DNA from: Prosapia bicincta
Taxonomy: Eukaryota > Arthropoda > Insecta > Hemiptera > Cercopidae
DNA length: 64,000 nucleotides
Direction: 5' to 3'
NCBI GenBank assembly: GCA_036971475.1
Contig: JBAIZL010000001.1
Span: forward strand, 76,537,271 to 76,601,270
The notes under the pieces were generated by a model. It did not search any database. It had not been told where the DNA came from and worked only from the letters and a program-made list of their open reading frames with translations. The translations under genes were made by a program, and so were the position numbers. Each line of letters starts with the position of its first letter. Within the stretch, counting starts at the first letter, position 1. Positions 1 to 12,690 of this stretch are shown piece after piece.

Positions 1-260
1 GATTGAAAATATTTCACTTCCCTAATATAACTCTCTGAAGATTATACTCACCCTAACACCAAGTGCACTAGTATCAACAGATCGAAAGTTATTTTAGTTA
101 AATATTTTCATTGTTAAATGGTTCAAGGATTGAAAATTCCATAACAAAGATTTGAGCATGTGTGGAAGAAAGTATGTATTTTCATATATACTGTTCTTGA
201 AAATTTTCAGAAAAGATTTAAAATTTGGATAACGAGAGAGAGAATTTCTAAATACATTTA

Positions 261-425
261 TAAATATGTTACACTTCCCTATAGTAGCACTTACTTTGTG
301 GGGGACATCTGTTTCAGAAGATGTGTCCTATTGTTACTGCAATGACAAAGGGACACATCTCCCGAAACTGCCATTCTCAACAATTATAAAAGTAAGTGCT
401 AATATAGGCAGGTGTAACATATTTA
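261..425. mobile_element. Small TIR element (MITE)
   Basis: 165 bp with inverted ends TAAATATGTTACACTTCCC and GTGTAACATATTTA. The subterminal GTAAGTGCTAATATAGG pairs with CTATAGTAGCACTTAC. No ORF. Superfamily not determined. Confidence 0.7.
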
Positions 426-1569
426 CAGGTGTTTTTAGTTAAAAACCAGTAGCTCATGTGAAGATTGAATCAATTAATAAGTGAATTTCTATTATAATGT
501 AAACATCCATAGTTTTAAATTCCTGTGAAAAGCGTTATCTACTAAAATATCAGAAATGTTAAACCACTTGTAATTAAAGATTTAACTCATTTAATTTGAA
601 TTTAATATCTGCCAAGAAATATAAGTCATTCTTGTCACAGTCGCCACATTGTCATCCCGTTCCTTGTATTGGATAGGCATATCAGTTAGAATCATGTTGC
701 AATAGCCTTGATTCCACAGTTAGAAGTAAACTGGTAGTGTTATATTTGTCCATTCATATATGCCCATAAATAGTTGTGTAGTTGGTAGATTAACTTCAAT
801 AGCTTTTGTATAGTTGTTACATCCTTTGCTACAAAATAGGTTTAAACCTAAATTGATGCACATTTTGTTAACATAGTTAGCAACATCAGTATTTCAGTTT
901 AAATACAATTGTCAGTATAATGATAAATTGATTTGTTTATTTAGGGATGTGTTACTTTTTAAAATTTCTTTGGATTTGTCCACTTTGTAAAGAATCATTC
1001 ATGCTTTGTTTACATTTATTATAACCATTTATTACTATTATGGTTACCTTTAGCTCCTGTTATTGATTGCCAAGAAGTTCTGACTGAGTTGGGCTTTAAT
1101 GATTGGTGTAAAACCATTTTGGGTGGGCAGTGGTTCTGGCCTTTAGCCAAATTCAGTTTTAGTTATATTTGTTAGGGCACTGCATTAGACAATGTGAAGC
1201 TGATCATAATGTAATTAGGGTGTAATTAGACATAACAATGTAAACTTGTTTTTTTTAGTTCTTTCAACTTTCAACATTGCTCATAGTTTTGCTTTAAACA
1301 TATAGTTTTAAAATATTAAACTGGAGTTACTAGTGGAGTCTCGTTTTAAAGTTCTTCACAAAATTGTAGGTGAAAAACCAAATATGGTTATCATTCCCTA
1401 GATGAAAAATATGAAAATAAATAGTTATAAACACTAAAACCTACTACTACAACATTAATTAGCTAATTCCAATAATTAGCTTAAAATGTTACGTAAAACA
1501 TTATTTTTTTTCAAAAAAATAAAGTTTGGTTCTTGCTCACATCTTAATATTATCGTTGTTTTACATGTA
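426..1569. other. No gene seen
   Basis: AT-rich noncoding DNA without recognised repeats, ORFs or RNA genes. The same holds for 1-260. Confidence 0.6.
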
Positions 1570-2669
1570 CAGTAAAACATCTCATATCCGGAACAATGTG
1601 GTACACCAGATCCAGGTATGGGAGGGGTTATGTAATTATGTACTTCTGTACTACATAATCACAACCATTTCATTTAGGAGTAAATGTATGATTGTTTAAG
1701 TAAAAACGTTACAGTTATTGAAAATTGTCATTATATAATAATAATAATCTAGAATTATATGTACAATTTAGTTTACATGCCTGTATGTACAGTTCCTTGA
1801 TACTGTACTTACATACATATGTAAGTTAATAATCAGTTTTGGTAAAATAAAAGATGTAAAGGTAGTTTCCTTGGTTTGTTGAAATCGTTTTTTTTATGAA
1901 TTATCTCTCCACCTTTGAAAGATTAGATGATCTGCTTTTCCTCATCTTATTGTTTGACGTACTCGAACAGCTGATCAAATCCCTGGAAAGCTTCACAATG
2001 CAACGTGGTTAGTTTTCTTTTGTTATCTCTGGCTGTGGACTAAGTCTATTTCACTAATAGTAAACTTATTAACTTCATCCTATTTCATCCATTCATTTAA
2101 ACCAACACTGTTCATGCCCTTACAACCAGGAATGTTTCGGAGAAGATCGATGATTTCTTTATTTGTTTCACTAACAAGGTTTTCCGTTTGTAATACGTTT
2201 TCAATCTCCTTATTGTTTTATGATCCAGTAGTTTTCCCATGCTTTATCTAGTGTTATCGATTTTATTGCATCCCACATGCTGTAGCAATCCATTAAGCGA
2301 CATCTATTAAATCTTTGTTTTTTAGGCACTTGGAAACACTTCTTCCGAAATCCAAACCAATGATTATAACTGTTAATGGTGATAAAGAAAACACAGTTTT
2401 CTGCTTTTCTACCATACTGTATATTGTAGGTTACAAATTCTATGTAAAATAACTAACTAAATTATTTAATTACACAAAATCCTGTAGAATATTTGTAAAC
2501 TGAATTATACATAGATTCAAACACAACTAGCTGAGTCAGGAATGAAACAGCCAACTACCAGCACCAATGAACTGCGCCGATGCTAAGGTGCCTTGCGAAA
2601 TAAAGGCGCTTACTTTATTTTCATATTACGTCCGGATATCGCAAGTTCCTGATATGAGAGGTTTTACTA
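1570..2669. mobile_element. Tigger/pogo-type element, non-coding
   Basis: About 1.1 kb between TA dinucleotides. The left end CAGTAAAACATCTCATATCC and the right end, inverse of TAGTAAAACCTCTCATATCA, form TIRs; inner CCGGA motifs are also inverted. No intact transposase. Confidence 0.75.
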
Positions 2670-3105
2670 TATTTTCATTTATATTTATTATTTCTTAAAG
2701 AATAATTTTAAATTTACATTGATTAATTCTATTTATTTATTTAGGTTTGAGTTTATGATAATAATTATGATTAATTTTGTGTCGGCAAAAATTTTTTTTT
2801 TAGTTCAAGTTTTTATTTTTATTCTGAGAAATTCTTTTATGAACTAGGATTTGGGACCCTATTATTTTTAACATAAAAAAAATCAATGTAGTATTATTAC
2901 TTATGATCTTTAAATTCAAAGAATTTATTGATTAATCTTTTTAGAGGAACCTGTTCCTTAATTGATAGTCCATGATCAATTTTACTTAAATGATACTTGT
3001 ATATCTCTGTTATTAAATGTATCGTAAGGTAATTTTCTTAGTTTTTAGGGGGGGGAAATAGTAGCTCAAGGTGCAGTTTGTGTTTAAGTAGAAATGGATT
3101 ACAAT

Positions 3106-3964
3106 TAGCGATGGGCCGATTCCGATTCTCGATTCCAGGAATCGTCGATTCTAGGTGGTATCGAGGTATCATCGATACTCGATTCTTCATTGATAAAAGT
3201 GTCGATTCCAATTCCTATTTTATTAATTATTAAAATATGTGTATGGAGTGATTTATTGGAAAAATAATTAACTACTAACTATGCCTTATTTATGTATTAG
3301 TTGCTTTGAATGAATTAAACGATTAAAGCAAATACCGATTTGAGATAACGAAAATATTATTATTTATGAAGCAATAACAAAGAAGATCGTAACCAATCCT
3401 GGTCGTTTGTCATCGCTCGTCTCTCTCTATCTCTCTCACTAGAGAGGGTTCGATACACAATCTCTCTTTTTCTCTCTCTCGCTCACTATCTTTATCTCCC
3501 CCCCCCCTGTGTCGCTGCCACTGATTCAGGGGCATATTAAAAACTACCCTATTTCTATTATTTTTTAAAATCTTTTTGTTGTTCGTTTGTTTTTAATTTT
3601 TGTTTTGTTCTGAGAGACAATGTAAATAGGCTTAGGTATTTTTTCAAACATCATAAAATAGTGTAAAGTTCACATTTTTAACTGTAAAATAAGTCATTAC
3701 TTTTATCTTATATGTTTTTATGCTTTTAAAAATTCCTATTGATAAATTAAGGTTGAAAGTTTTGTGTAGCCTATTACATTAAAACAGAACTTTTAAATGG
3801 TTTTGCCGTATGACCAAGATGTTAACTAAATTAATTACTAGATACCTAGCGTGTAAGCTAATATAACTTGAAAGAATCGAGAATCGACTAAAGAATCGAG
3901 AATCCAAAGGAAAATTTTAGAATCGAAATCGGAATCGAAAATTTTAGGAATCGGCCCATCTCTA
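3106..3964. mobile_element. hAT-type MITE with perfect 8-bp TSD
   Basis: 859 bp. TIRs TAGCGATGGGCCGATTCC and TAGAGATGGGCCGATTCC, with many GATTC/GAATC motifs just inside. The 8-bp direct repeat ATTACAAT flanks both sides (3098-3105 and 3965-3972), which is the hAT signature. No transposase ORF. CT-rich and C-run low complexity lies at 3417-3508. Confidence 0.9.
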
Positions 3965-4048
3965 ATTACAATTATTATTTTTAATCACTTAAACAATAGT
4001 TTATGACTATCCGAACTTTATATTTAGTAAATTTGTTAAAACTTACTG

Positions 4049-4094
4049 AGACAGAACATTTTCGATCGCTATGTGCCGATCTTCATCAGTGTCT
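4049..4094 (-). ncRNA. Hammerhead-ribozyme-like motif 1
   Basis: Minus strand 5' to 3': stem I AGACA, core CUGAUGA, an extra A, stem II GAUCG-GCACAUAG-CGAUC, GAA, stem III AAUGUU, cleavage-site C, stem I UGUCU. Stem I (5 bp) and stem II (5 bp) are perfect. Stem III is only long enough to form in a dimer, as in Penelope-like element ribozymes. The one unpaired base before stem II departs from the consensus. Confidence 0.75.
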
Positions 4095-4301
4095 TCTGCT
4101 TGGAAATGTTGGGTCAAGCGGTGATGGTTTTAAAGGTAGGTTTTCGATAGTATCAAATAGTATGTGTGATTTGTATTGCCAGACACACAAAATACAAACA
4201 TATTAAACGAACAAACACAATACAAATCACATATACTATTTGATACTAACGAAAACCTACCTTTAAAACCGTCACCGCTTGACCCAACATCTCCTGGCAG
4301 A

Positions 4302-4347
4302 AGACACTGATGAAAATCGGCACATAGCTATAGAAAACGTTCTGTCT
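4302..4347 (+). ncRNA. Hammerhead-ribozyme-like motif 2
   Basis: Inverted partner of motif 1: AGACA, CUGAUGA, then a weakened stem II (AAUCG...CUAUA), GAA, AACGUU, C, UGUCU. Stem I and the core are intact. Stem II has mutations, so self-cleavage is doubtful. Confidence 0.6.
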
Positions 4348-4439
4348 CAGTAAGTTTTAACAAATTTACTAAATATAAAGTTCGGATAGTCATAAACTAT
4401 TGTTTCAGTGATTAATAGGATTCACCAAACGTAATGAAC

Positions 4440-4765
4440 TACAAAATTCAAGAATTATTATTTATTGGATTTATAAATGAAGTTGTCATTTTGTATGTGT
4501 TGTGTGTGGTTCTTATGCTATTTGTATATTTTTTATAGTTTTCTGTCAAGTTTAGTTTATTGCTTTTTTTTGATGAAATGAGAACTTTTAGATTTGTGTC
4601 AATGTTGATGTAGTAGTATAGTTCTGTATATGAATCTCAAAATTCAATTTTGGTTATTTTTTTTGTCTTCCTTATATCTTATGGTGTAGTTTACCATTCT
4701 CTATAGAATAGAAGCTAGAGCAATTGTTGCATGCGATCTTGTATACTCCTGCCCTGTCGTGTTTG
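4440..4765 (-). pseudogene. Penelope-like GIY-YIG endonuclease remnant
   Basis: The minus strand reads QGVYKIACNNCSSFYSIENG, which aligns with the GVYK-CNNC-FYIGQT start of Penelope endonucleases. The frame then breaks with several stops, but faint endonuclease-like residues continue to about 4440. The segment just upstream on this strand (5010-4768) ends HNTKTL and probably belongs to the linker. YIG and the following Arg are lost, so it cannot be active. Confidence 0.65.
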
Positions 4766-4965
4766 TTCTAGAGTGTTTTTGTATTATGTAGGTGTATTTT
4801 TGGTTGTGTTGGATGTTTTAAAACTTGAGCTGTCGGCCACAATATCACCATTTTTCCATAGAATTGCCAAAATATTTTAAGGTTATTTAAAAATAACCTG
4901 TAATTATTTTTTGTTCTATCATACCTAAGTATATTAACACGTTCCTTATCATAATATATTAAAAA

Positions 4966-5050
4966 AACACCTGTCGGGCCAATTAGCCCGACATACTTTT
5001 TTAATAGCATGAATGATTCCTGTCAGGCCAATTAGCCCAACATTGTTTTT
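4966..5050. repeat. Two tandem hairpins
   Basis: TGTCGGGCCAATTAGCCCGACA is a perfect 8-bp stem with a 6-nt loop at about 4973. A mutated copy (TGTCAGGCCAATTAGCCCAACA) follows about 51 bp later. Their role is unknown; they may be MITE ends. Confidence 0.6.
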
Positions 5051-5439
5051 GAGGAAATTGTTTTTTAATCTGTGCAACAATATATTAATATTTTGTGTGT
5101 AAACAATAAACAACAAAACCACAATTCCATTTTCTGGTTACCTACATAATAAGTTGACTGGTGGGAAAAGTGTTTTGGCGCTTATCACGAAGACATGTAA
5201 ATGTCTCACATGTAATTGATAAATAGATTTATAAATATTTTGTACATAGAGTGACGGAGTATACATATTCTCTCTCTAGGTAATGCTTCAAATCTGAATA
5301 ATATTACACAAGATTAATAACAAATAACATTTTTAAAACTGAAGTTTATTTTTCAAGGAATTTACGTTTTATTGTGCTTTCTAGTAAGGATGAGTTTATT
5401 CAAGTGTTACAATCTTTGTACTTAATTTCAACCAAGTCC

Positions 5440-6340
5440 GGTTTTTAAGAATTATTAGGTCGGTTATGTCGAATGAAACTAGTGTGGTATGTTCGTGTTT
5501 TTTATTTTTTGTATTAAATATATGTTTTTTTTAGGCTTGTGTGGTTGTTAAATGTGATATTATATTTTGTCAGGATGTTTTGTGAGTTTGTGTGAAGGTG
5601 CTGGTGTGTTGTTTATAACAGGGCAAAAAGGTATGTCTTTTTTTGTGCATGTTAGGTACAGTGTGTTGGGCCGTTTACTTTGTGTAAGGTGACTTTTTTG
5701 TTCTTCGTTTCTTATAAGTATGCATTTATTTGTTATATTTCTTTGTGTGTTAAATTTGTGGGGTCTGTGGGTATTTCTGTGTTGTCATTCGATTTGAAAT
5801 AGGATAGTACTTTGTTGTTTAATTCTGTTTCATGTATTATATCTGTGATGTTACCTTTGACTGCTTCCAGAAATTTGATGTTATGTTGTCGCCATTTGTG
5901 TTTAGTTTTGTTTAAATTATTACATATTATGTGTTGCCAGAGATATTCATGGTTGTAAGTTTGTATGGTTTGGTGGGTTGTTTTATAGTCGAGTAAATAT
6001 GTTTGTCAGTTTTTTGTGCTGGGAATTTTATTTGAGGCCTTTGTTAATCAATTCCATTTCTTGTTAATTGAATTTTATTTGTGTTGTGTTAATAGTGGGT
6101 TCATGGAATGTGTATGTGTGTGGTGTTAGTTTTGGTTTGTGTGTGATTTTTTTAGTTTATTAAGGTTATGTTTGTTTTTTATTTGTTCTTGTATTTTGTG
6201 TTTGTTCAGTTATAAATTGCATAACATTTTCAATTCTGTATGGTATAGGATTTGTGTGAGTTCTTGTGTTCTTTGTGTTATAGTTGTGTAACTGTGTCTT
6301 TCTTTGAGTATGAATGTTAAATGTTGTTTTTATTTATATT
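5440..6340 (-). pseudogene. Penelope-like reverse transcriptase N-terminal remnant
   Basis: GT-rich plus strand. The minus strand shows decayed blocks typical of Penelope-like polyproteins: ELINKGLK followed by NSQHKKLTNIF near 6050-5970, and later PVINNTPAPSHKLTKH near 5620-5560, then KNTNIPH before 5440. Stops and frameshifts are frequent. The palm of the RT (YADD region) is missing before the endonuclease piece at 4765, so this may be one internally deleted element. Confidence 0.6.
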
Positions 6341-6584
6341 TTTTGTGCTTGTTTTACCATTTTTTGTGCTGATGAATTTAATTTTCATATGTACACATTT
6401 AGGTGTTATGTATGTTTTGAATGAGATGTATTATGAGGTTATGGTTTCCTTAAACCATTTATTGGTCCGTCAATCCCATATTAAAACTTGTCAATTTTCT
6501 GTTGTACATCTCGAGGTCTTTATGAAAATTGTTTTTATTGATATCACTTGAAAAAACCCACTACTTCCTGATATTTTTCAGCAC

Positions 6585-7000
6585 GCACGTTTCACCTACT
6601 AGATCAGTGCTCTGTTTAATGGCATGAGTCACAGGCAAGATTTTGCACGTGGTGTGTTGTATTATTATGAGTCTGTGGTGTTTTGGTGTTCTGTGGTGTG
6701 TCATTGTTCATAGAGTGGTTGTTAATTATGTGTTTGAATATAGTATGTGATTGTGAGTGTTTTGCCCTTAGAATGTGTTGAGGATGGTTTTTGTGTTGTT
6801 TGTATATTTGGAAGTTTTCTGTTGTGTTGTTTTTTTTCTTTTATTTGATTATGTGTGTAGCAAGTGTTGTATATGAATAGAGAAATTTGATTTGGGTTGT
6901 GTTTTTTATGAGTTCCTTGTTTTCTGTGATAAAGTTTTTCCTTGTTTGGCCTATGTAGAAGCTACGCCAGTTATTACATGATATCTTGTATACTCCTACT
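6585..7000 (-). pseudogene. Second Penelope-like GIY-YIG endonuclease remnant
   Basis: From about 6996 the minus strand reads GVYKISCNNWRSFYIGQTRK, then ITENKELIKNTTQIKFLYSY, the GIY-YIG core of a Penelope-like endonuclease, with later frame breaks. At the 3' end, 6585-6620 has a hammerhead-like relic (CACUGAU...GUGAAACGUGC). It is a separate copy from the 4.4-6.3 kb remnant. Confidence 0.7.
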
Positions 7001-7242
7001 CGGTTTTGTTTGTGCTGGAGTGTTTTTGTGTTGTATATGTGATTTGGTTGTGTTGATGTTAGATGAAGGTGACTGTATTTCAGGGAATATACACATCTTT
7101 ATTATCCAGCTAGAGGGGGGGAAGTACTTTAGGTATACTACCACGTACTTGAGATATGTCTTCTATCTCCCGAACTAGAAAGTTCTATTCCTTACCTTAA
7201 TCTTTAAAATAACTTGGCCTACAGTAGGTGTAACAGTCATAC

Positions 7243-8193
7243 TGTAACGGACTAGGTTACTTGGGAAATGAAAATATAAAGTTTTACAATACAATGTTAT
7301 ACAATTTATTAATCAGTGACAAATTACAGTAGAACAAAAGACAGCAATGTGTCGAGTAATTATCTTTTAATTACTGCTAGTTATTCCATACATTTGAATT
7401 ACTTATTGAACTTTAAAATTTATATGTATCGACAAGATAGTAACTTAATATTTTCAATTAAATTTTTAGAAATGAATATTCGAAGGACAATTTCTACCGT
7501 TCATGTGTTAACCGTTTATCATTTAAAATTCAACTTAGTTAACATTAAAATAAATTTTCTTTATTATTATCTAAAACGCACCTGGTTGTGCACTAATAAA
7601 ACACTTTAAAACATATTAAAGATTGCCCATGGCTTTTGCAATCACTAAACACTTAACACATCGCTCTTGCAAATCCGCGCACTTAAACAAAAATTATATA
7701 AACATTTACTCGTTTGAAAAACATAAATTATCGCTTCTGACTTCTTCTTTTGTTGCGTTAATAAAATTCGGTACCGGCCTTGACATCTTAAATTTTGAAT
7801 ACTGGAAGCTTATAAATTTCTAAGTTATGTCCGAAAGTGCCATACGTCCGTCTCGTTCAAAGACTCTTGGAGAAATGGGCCTTCTGAAGGGGCAAGCCAA
7901 CGGAACTTTCCCACCCTCGATTATTATTTCGAATTTTTCGATTGGTGCACTGGATCTGGCGATATCGGACCATGCTTGCGTCACATGAAGTGATGTCAGT
8001 TAATTACCCTGAGTTACTACTCGTACGATATTTTACATTTTTACCCGCTAGGGGTGTTACTCTCTATGCTAGCTTCACAATGAGCACGAATAAAACAAAA
8101 ATTTTCTTTTATATTGGGAAGATATAATTATTAAATAAAAATCAAATATATAAATGAATTTATATGTAACACCTTATTTTTAAGAGTGTTACA
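7243..8193 (-). repeat. LTR (left; 3' LTR in element orientation)
   Basis: 951 bp, TG...CA ends. It contains a segment at about 7950-7975 absent from the other LTR. Confidence 0.92.
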
Positions 8194-8747
8194 TTTTCTC
8201 TTGTCGACCTGAAAAGAAAATTTTTGTTCAACATTACATCTTATTTCTACTTCAACATTTTATACATGTGTGTGCAGTCCCCTTTTACAATTGAACAAAA
8301 TTTTATACCTACTATAGTAAAAATAAAAACATTGACTGGCCAACGGATGTTTTTGTTTACCTACATTCCCCACTATGGAATGCATGCCATTTCCCCCTAG
8401 CGCTTGACAAATACTACAACGGAAGCGTATCCGCTTTCTCACACATAGGCTCTTTTATAAAACTACCGGTTTCACAGCGTTCTATTGCAAAGACATTCTA
8501 TACATTTCACGTTTTAAAACTTTTTAAAATATCACATACTTTAATTACTTTTTTAAAATCTGACTTCTTGTCAACATTCTGTTTCATAAACTTTTATGAA
8601 TACAAATTTATATCTTTTCAATTTTTAAAATCTTTACTCTTTCAATTTCTTATTAATTTTTTATCAAATTACTTCATTATTTAAAAAATCCTTCAAATCA
8701 TCTATTATTAAATTTTCTTCGAAATTGTCTCTTTTTGTGTCAACAAA

Positions 8748-10110
8748 CCTAACCTACTAGCCGTATTTATCACAGTCCCCTGCCTGGGATCTGCAAAACT
8801 GCTTACTCCCTGTAAGCCACAAATTACCACATTTAAACGACTCTACATATTTTCTCGTAAATTCTCTCTCAATTTACAAACTAGACTGTACCATTGCTTT
8901 ATAACTTCTCTGTGTTATTTTTACAACATTCGTACATCTTATACAAAAACCCTGGATTTCAAAACCCATTTTTTGAATCCAAATACCTTATTTTTAAATC
9001 ATATCCCATACTTTGATTTAAAAACTATACAGCTAGGTGTTGACTCAAAAGGACTTTACTTCAATTCATTATTCTTATAATTTCATTTAAACATTACTAT
9101 AATAATTTCATTTTAAATTTTGATCAAGCTCTTGTATTAATAAAATAAGAAATGAAACTAAACAGAAACTAGGACTGTACATTCATATACAATTTTTGGT
9201 CAAGTGTTTTAGTCTGCTCGTGTAGTATTGTGTATTTTGAGATTTTTGTCGTCTCTATCTCGTGTAGTAGTGTGTAATTGCATGTCATTGGGCCCTTTCG
9301 ACACGCAATTATGTAAATGTGTCGTCATGATTTTGTAAAATTGCATATCAAGGCACCTCCCATTCTCCTTATTAAACAATTCCCCTTTAAAAATTAAACA
9401 ATAGCTTGAATTTCTTCTAACGTTAACTTTTAATACTCTTTTATTCGTTTACTAAATAACCTACCCCTTTCAGAATGGTTCCGTTTCAATTTTAATCGTT
9501 TTATGTGAGATATTCTATATTATTAAAATTATTACCTTGTTGGAACAGTACAGACACATGAAAAAAAATTTACAATATTTTATATGAACCTTCATATTTT
9601 ATAACCAATTTACTCTGAAATTCTTTTGAGTTTAAATTATTAACCATACATCGTTTTTTATACTATTTAATGCTACTTCACATTTTGGTTTAAGATTAAA
9701 ATTACAAGAGTTTTTTGAAATATCTTTTACTTAAATTTTATTTGAATTTGTTTTACATTAGGTGAACAATCCTAACCTCTAATCTAGCTGTATAAACCTG
9801 CTCACTTCTTGTATGCCACCTAATTACCATATTTGCCCCTGAGTTCATTGTTTCACGACACTTTTGTCTATACAATTTTTACACTCACTTGGCAAAATTT
9901 TAAGCCTGTACCATTGTCTTATAACATCTTTGTTATCTTATACATCTTCAGTACATCTTAACCCTTTCTGAATTTCAAATCCCATACTTTGAAAATTCAC
10001 TAACTTTATTCTTAAATTAAATCCCATACTTTAATTTAGGAATTACATACAGCTAATTGTTCACAACAAAAAAAAGACTTTATTCAAATTATTATTATTA
10101 AATGTTCTTT
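8748..10110. repeat. Diverged direct duplication inside the LTR element
   Basis: Blocks near 8748-9090 and 9766-10110 share an ordered series of motifs: CCTAACCT, a GCTTACTCCCTGTAAGCCAC-like string, TGTACCATTG-TTATAAC, and TCCCATACTTTGA...ACAGCTA. They are about 1 kb apart. This is an old internal duplication of the element's noncoding body. Confidence 0.6.
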
Positions 10111-10888
10111 AAAATTTTTTATCCTTTTAAAAAATCATTTAGGTCATCTAACATTTTACAATCCAAACATTCTGCTATTAAAAACTTTACTTCCTATAAA
10201 AAAATCTTTTTTACTATGTAACTTTAATTTTGACAATGTTTAAAAACAAATTCTTCTTTTATTATATTTATTGAAACTCCAGTGTCCAATAAAACATTAC
10301 AATTTATTTGAATTTTATTTGACTTTACAAGAATTAATTTATTTGACTACTTAATTCAATTTTTATTGTAAGTACCATAACAATTTTGTTTCCTTCTTTA
10401 ACTTAAAATGATTTTTAAACATTTACTTTGAATTTCTCTGAGAAACTATACTTATCCAATACATTAAATTAACAGGATCGGCTTTACAAATTTTTGTCTT
10501 TGGCTATCTTTCTTATTACATATACTGTACTGTCCGTTTTAAACTTTACATTTGTAATTTTTAATTCGACAATTAACTCGTCTTTTACTAACTTATTTAT
10601 TTTTAAATCACTATACATTTTATTTATTTGAAAATAACTTTACTATACACTGACGAGTATTTTTAAGGAGGGCTGCACAACTTAAATAATTAACACATGA
10701 TTGGCATTAATCCCTGGAATTCGTTAGCAGTAATCATTATTTAAATTTTAATTAATTTAAATTGAGCAGCAATTATCATTCAACTTTTTAATTAATAAAT
10801 TTTTCGAAAACAAGCAGAGTATAAGACTTACATTTTAGAAAACAACAAAAAAAACAGCAGTAATTTAAATTCAGCAGATTCGCGCATT

Positions 10889-11816
10889 TGTAACGGACTA
10901 GGTTACTTGGGAAATGAAAATATAAAGTTTTACAATACAATGTTATACAATTTATTAATCAGTGACAAATTACAGTAGAACAAAAGACAGCAATGTGTCG
11001 AGTAATTATCTTTTAATTACTGCTAGTTATTCCATACATTTGAATTACTTATTGAACTTTAAAATTTATATGTATCGACAAGATAGTAACTTAATATTTT
11101 CAATTAAATTTTTAGAAATGAATATTCGAAGGACAATTTCTACCGTTCATGTGTTAACCGTTTATCATTTAAAATTCAACTTAGTTAACATTAAAATAAA
11201 TTTTCTTTATTATTATCTAAAACGCACCTGGTTGTGCACTAATAAAACACTTTAAAACATATTAAAGATTGCCCATGGCTTTTGCAATCACTAAACACTT
11301 AACACATCGCTCTTGCAAATCCGCGCACTTAAACAAAAATTATATAAACATTTACTCGTTTGAAAAACATAAATTATCGCTTCTGACTTCTTCTTTTGTT
11401 GCGTTAATAAAATTCGGTACCGGCCTTGACATCTTAAATTTTGAATACTGGAAGCTTATAAATTTCTAAGTTATGTCCGAAAGTGCCATACGTCCGTCTC
11501 GTTCAAAGACTTTTGGAGAAATGGGCCTTCTGAAGGGGCAAGCCAACGGAACTTTCCCACCCTCGATTATTATTTCGAATTTTTCGATTGGTGCATTCTT
11601 GCGTCACATGAGGTGATGTCAGTTAATTACCCTGAGTTACTACTCGTACGATATTTTACATTTTTACCCGCTAGGGGTGTTACTCTCTATGCTAGCTTCA
11701 CAATGAGCACGAATAAAACAAAAATTTTCTTTTATATTGGGAAGATATAATTATTAAATAAAAATCAAATATATAAATGAATTTATATGTAACACCTTAT
11801 TTTTAAGAGTGTTACA
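10889..11816 (-). repeat. LTR (right; 5' LTR in element orientation)
   Basis: 928 bp, otherwise near-identical to the left LTR. The adjacent interior on the minus strand begins AATGCGCGAATCTGCTG. I could not match it to a tRNA primer end. Confidence 0.92.
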
Positions 11817-11820
11817 ATAC

Positions 11821-12402
11821 TGGTTATTGCACTTAAAAACTACAAAATAAATAATAATAAATGCAGTAATATAATCTTTGTTTATTAGAAGTCTAAACAA
11901 GCAAATGATAACCAAATAAAATCACTATAGTTAGTATAGGGTGTAAAATTTCATAGCTGAAATAAAAAGTAAAGACTGATTTAGAGAAACAGTTTCCACA
12001 AAGCAATAGGTCTCAAGACATCTTTTTTTACCAAATAATGGTGTTTTTCTATTTAATTTACAAAACCTTGTCTTTGTAATGTTTCAGATCATTTTTTTCC
12101 ATTTTAAGTTTACAATATATATTCACTGTATTAATGTTATCTTATGACTAGATGCTTCTTTATTAGAGGTAAAAGATGCAACCTTTAGGGGGTGTAACCC
12201 TTCTCTAGGCTAGGCTAAACATGCAAGCCATTTTTTAACCTACCATTTAATGTCCTTCTTCCTATTCCACAGGAGAGGAAAGTTGTTTTAGAAAATTCTT
12301 TAACATGTTTGTTTTATTAAACTAATTACAACTGACCCAACTTTAATGAGAGACACTTGACAATGATCGCCTAGTCCAATTGAAAACATTTTGTCTCTTT
12401 AA
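11821..12402. other. No gene seen
   Basis: AT-rich spacer between the LTR element and the piggyBac-type MITE, with no supportable ORF or repeat. Confidence 0.5.
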
Positions 12403-12690
12403 CCCTTAGTACTCGACTATAGGCCATCACCTACTACGAATTTCAAATGCATATTACTCGCCTGCAACAAGGCTAACTTGACATTCAATATTTTAGCATT
12501 TTGTGCTGCACTCTATTGACAATAATTTGAACTAAACTTAAAATGTCTTTGAATCTGTGATACATGTGGAATATAATGTGGAAATAAACAAAATTTTTCA
12601 TAAACAATGATGCAACTTGCAGGTGAGTAATTTGTACAATGTAATTACAAGCGAAGGCAAAGCATATTCAAAAAATTGGAGTGCTAAGGA
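12403..12690. mobile_element. piggyBac-type MITE
   Basis: 288 bp flanked by TTAA on both sides (12399-12402 and 12691-12694). TIRs are CCCTTAGTACTC and the inverse of TCCTTAGCACTC. TTAA target and CCCTT end are piggyBac hallmarks. No ORF. Immediately outside, TTAACCTTTTGCGCTCC resembles another such end. Confidence 0.85.

Larger units (their letters stand above)
3985..4415. repeat. Palindromic Penelope-type terminal repeat
   Basis: Two arms of about 200 bp in inverted orientation around 4200. Arm ends are ACAATAGTTTATGACTATCC and its inverse. Related single copies occur at 23140-23245 and 42722-42840. Each arm contains a hammerhead-ribozyme-like motif (see 4049 and 4302). It sits immediately 3' of a decayed GIY-YIG segment on the minus strand. 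Confidence 0.85.
7243..11816 (-). mobile_element. LTR retrotransposon, non-autonomous, TSD ATAC
   Basis: LTRs at 7243-8193 (951 bp) and 10889-11816 (928 bp) start TGTAAC and end GTTACA. The 4-bp duplication ATAC flanks the element (7239-7242, 11817-11820). The LTRs are almost identical except for a 23-25 bp segment missing from the right copy, so insertion is recent. A purine tract (AAGAGAAAA on the minus strand) abuts the left LTR, placing the element on the minus strand. The 2.7 kb interior has no gag or pol ORF, only a decayed Cys-rich piece near 8342-8430. Two short ORFs lie in each LTR and are not known genes. Confidence 0.92.

Noticed and set aside
3440..3460. GGTTCGATAC as a tRNA T-arm
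   Set aside because: No acceptor, D or anticodon arms around it; it lies in a CT-rich part of the hAT-type element.
7316..7823. Two ORFs (97 and 66 codons) repeated exactly at 10962-11469
   Set aside because: Conserved only because both lie in young, near-identical LTRs; no recognised domain.
8260..8442. Cys-rich minus-strand ORF as a gag zinc knuckle
   Set aside because: RCSIC...H...C spacing fits only with a frameshift, and the position is near the 3' LTR; kept only as a weak remark under the LTR element.
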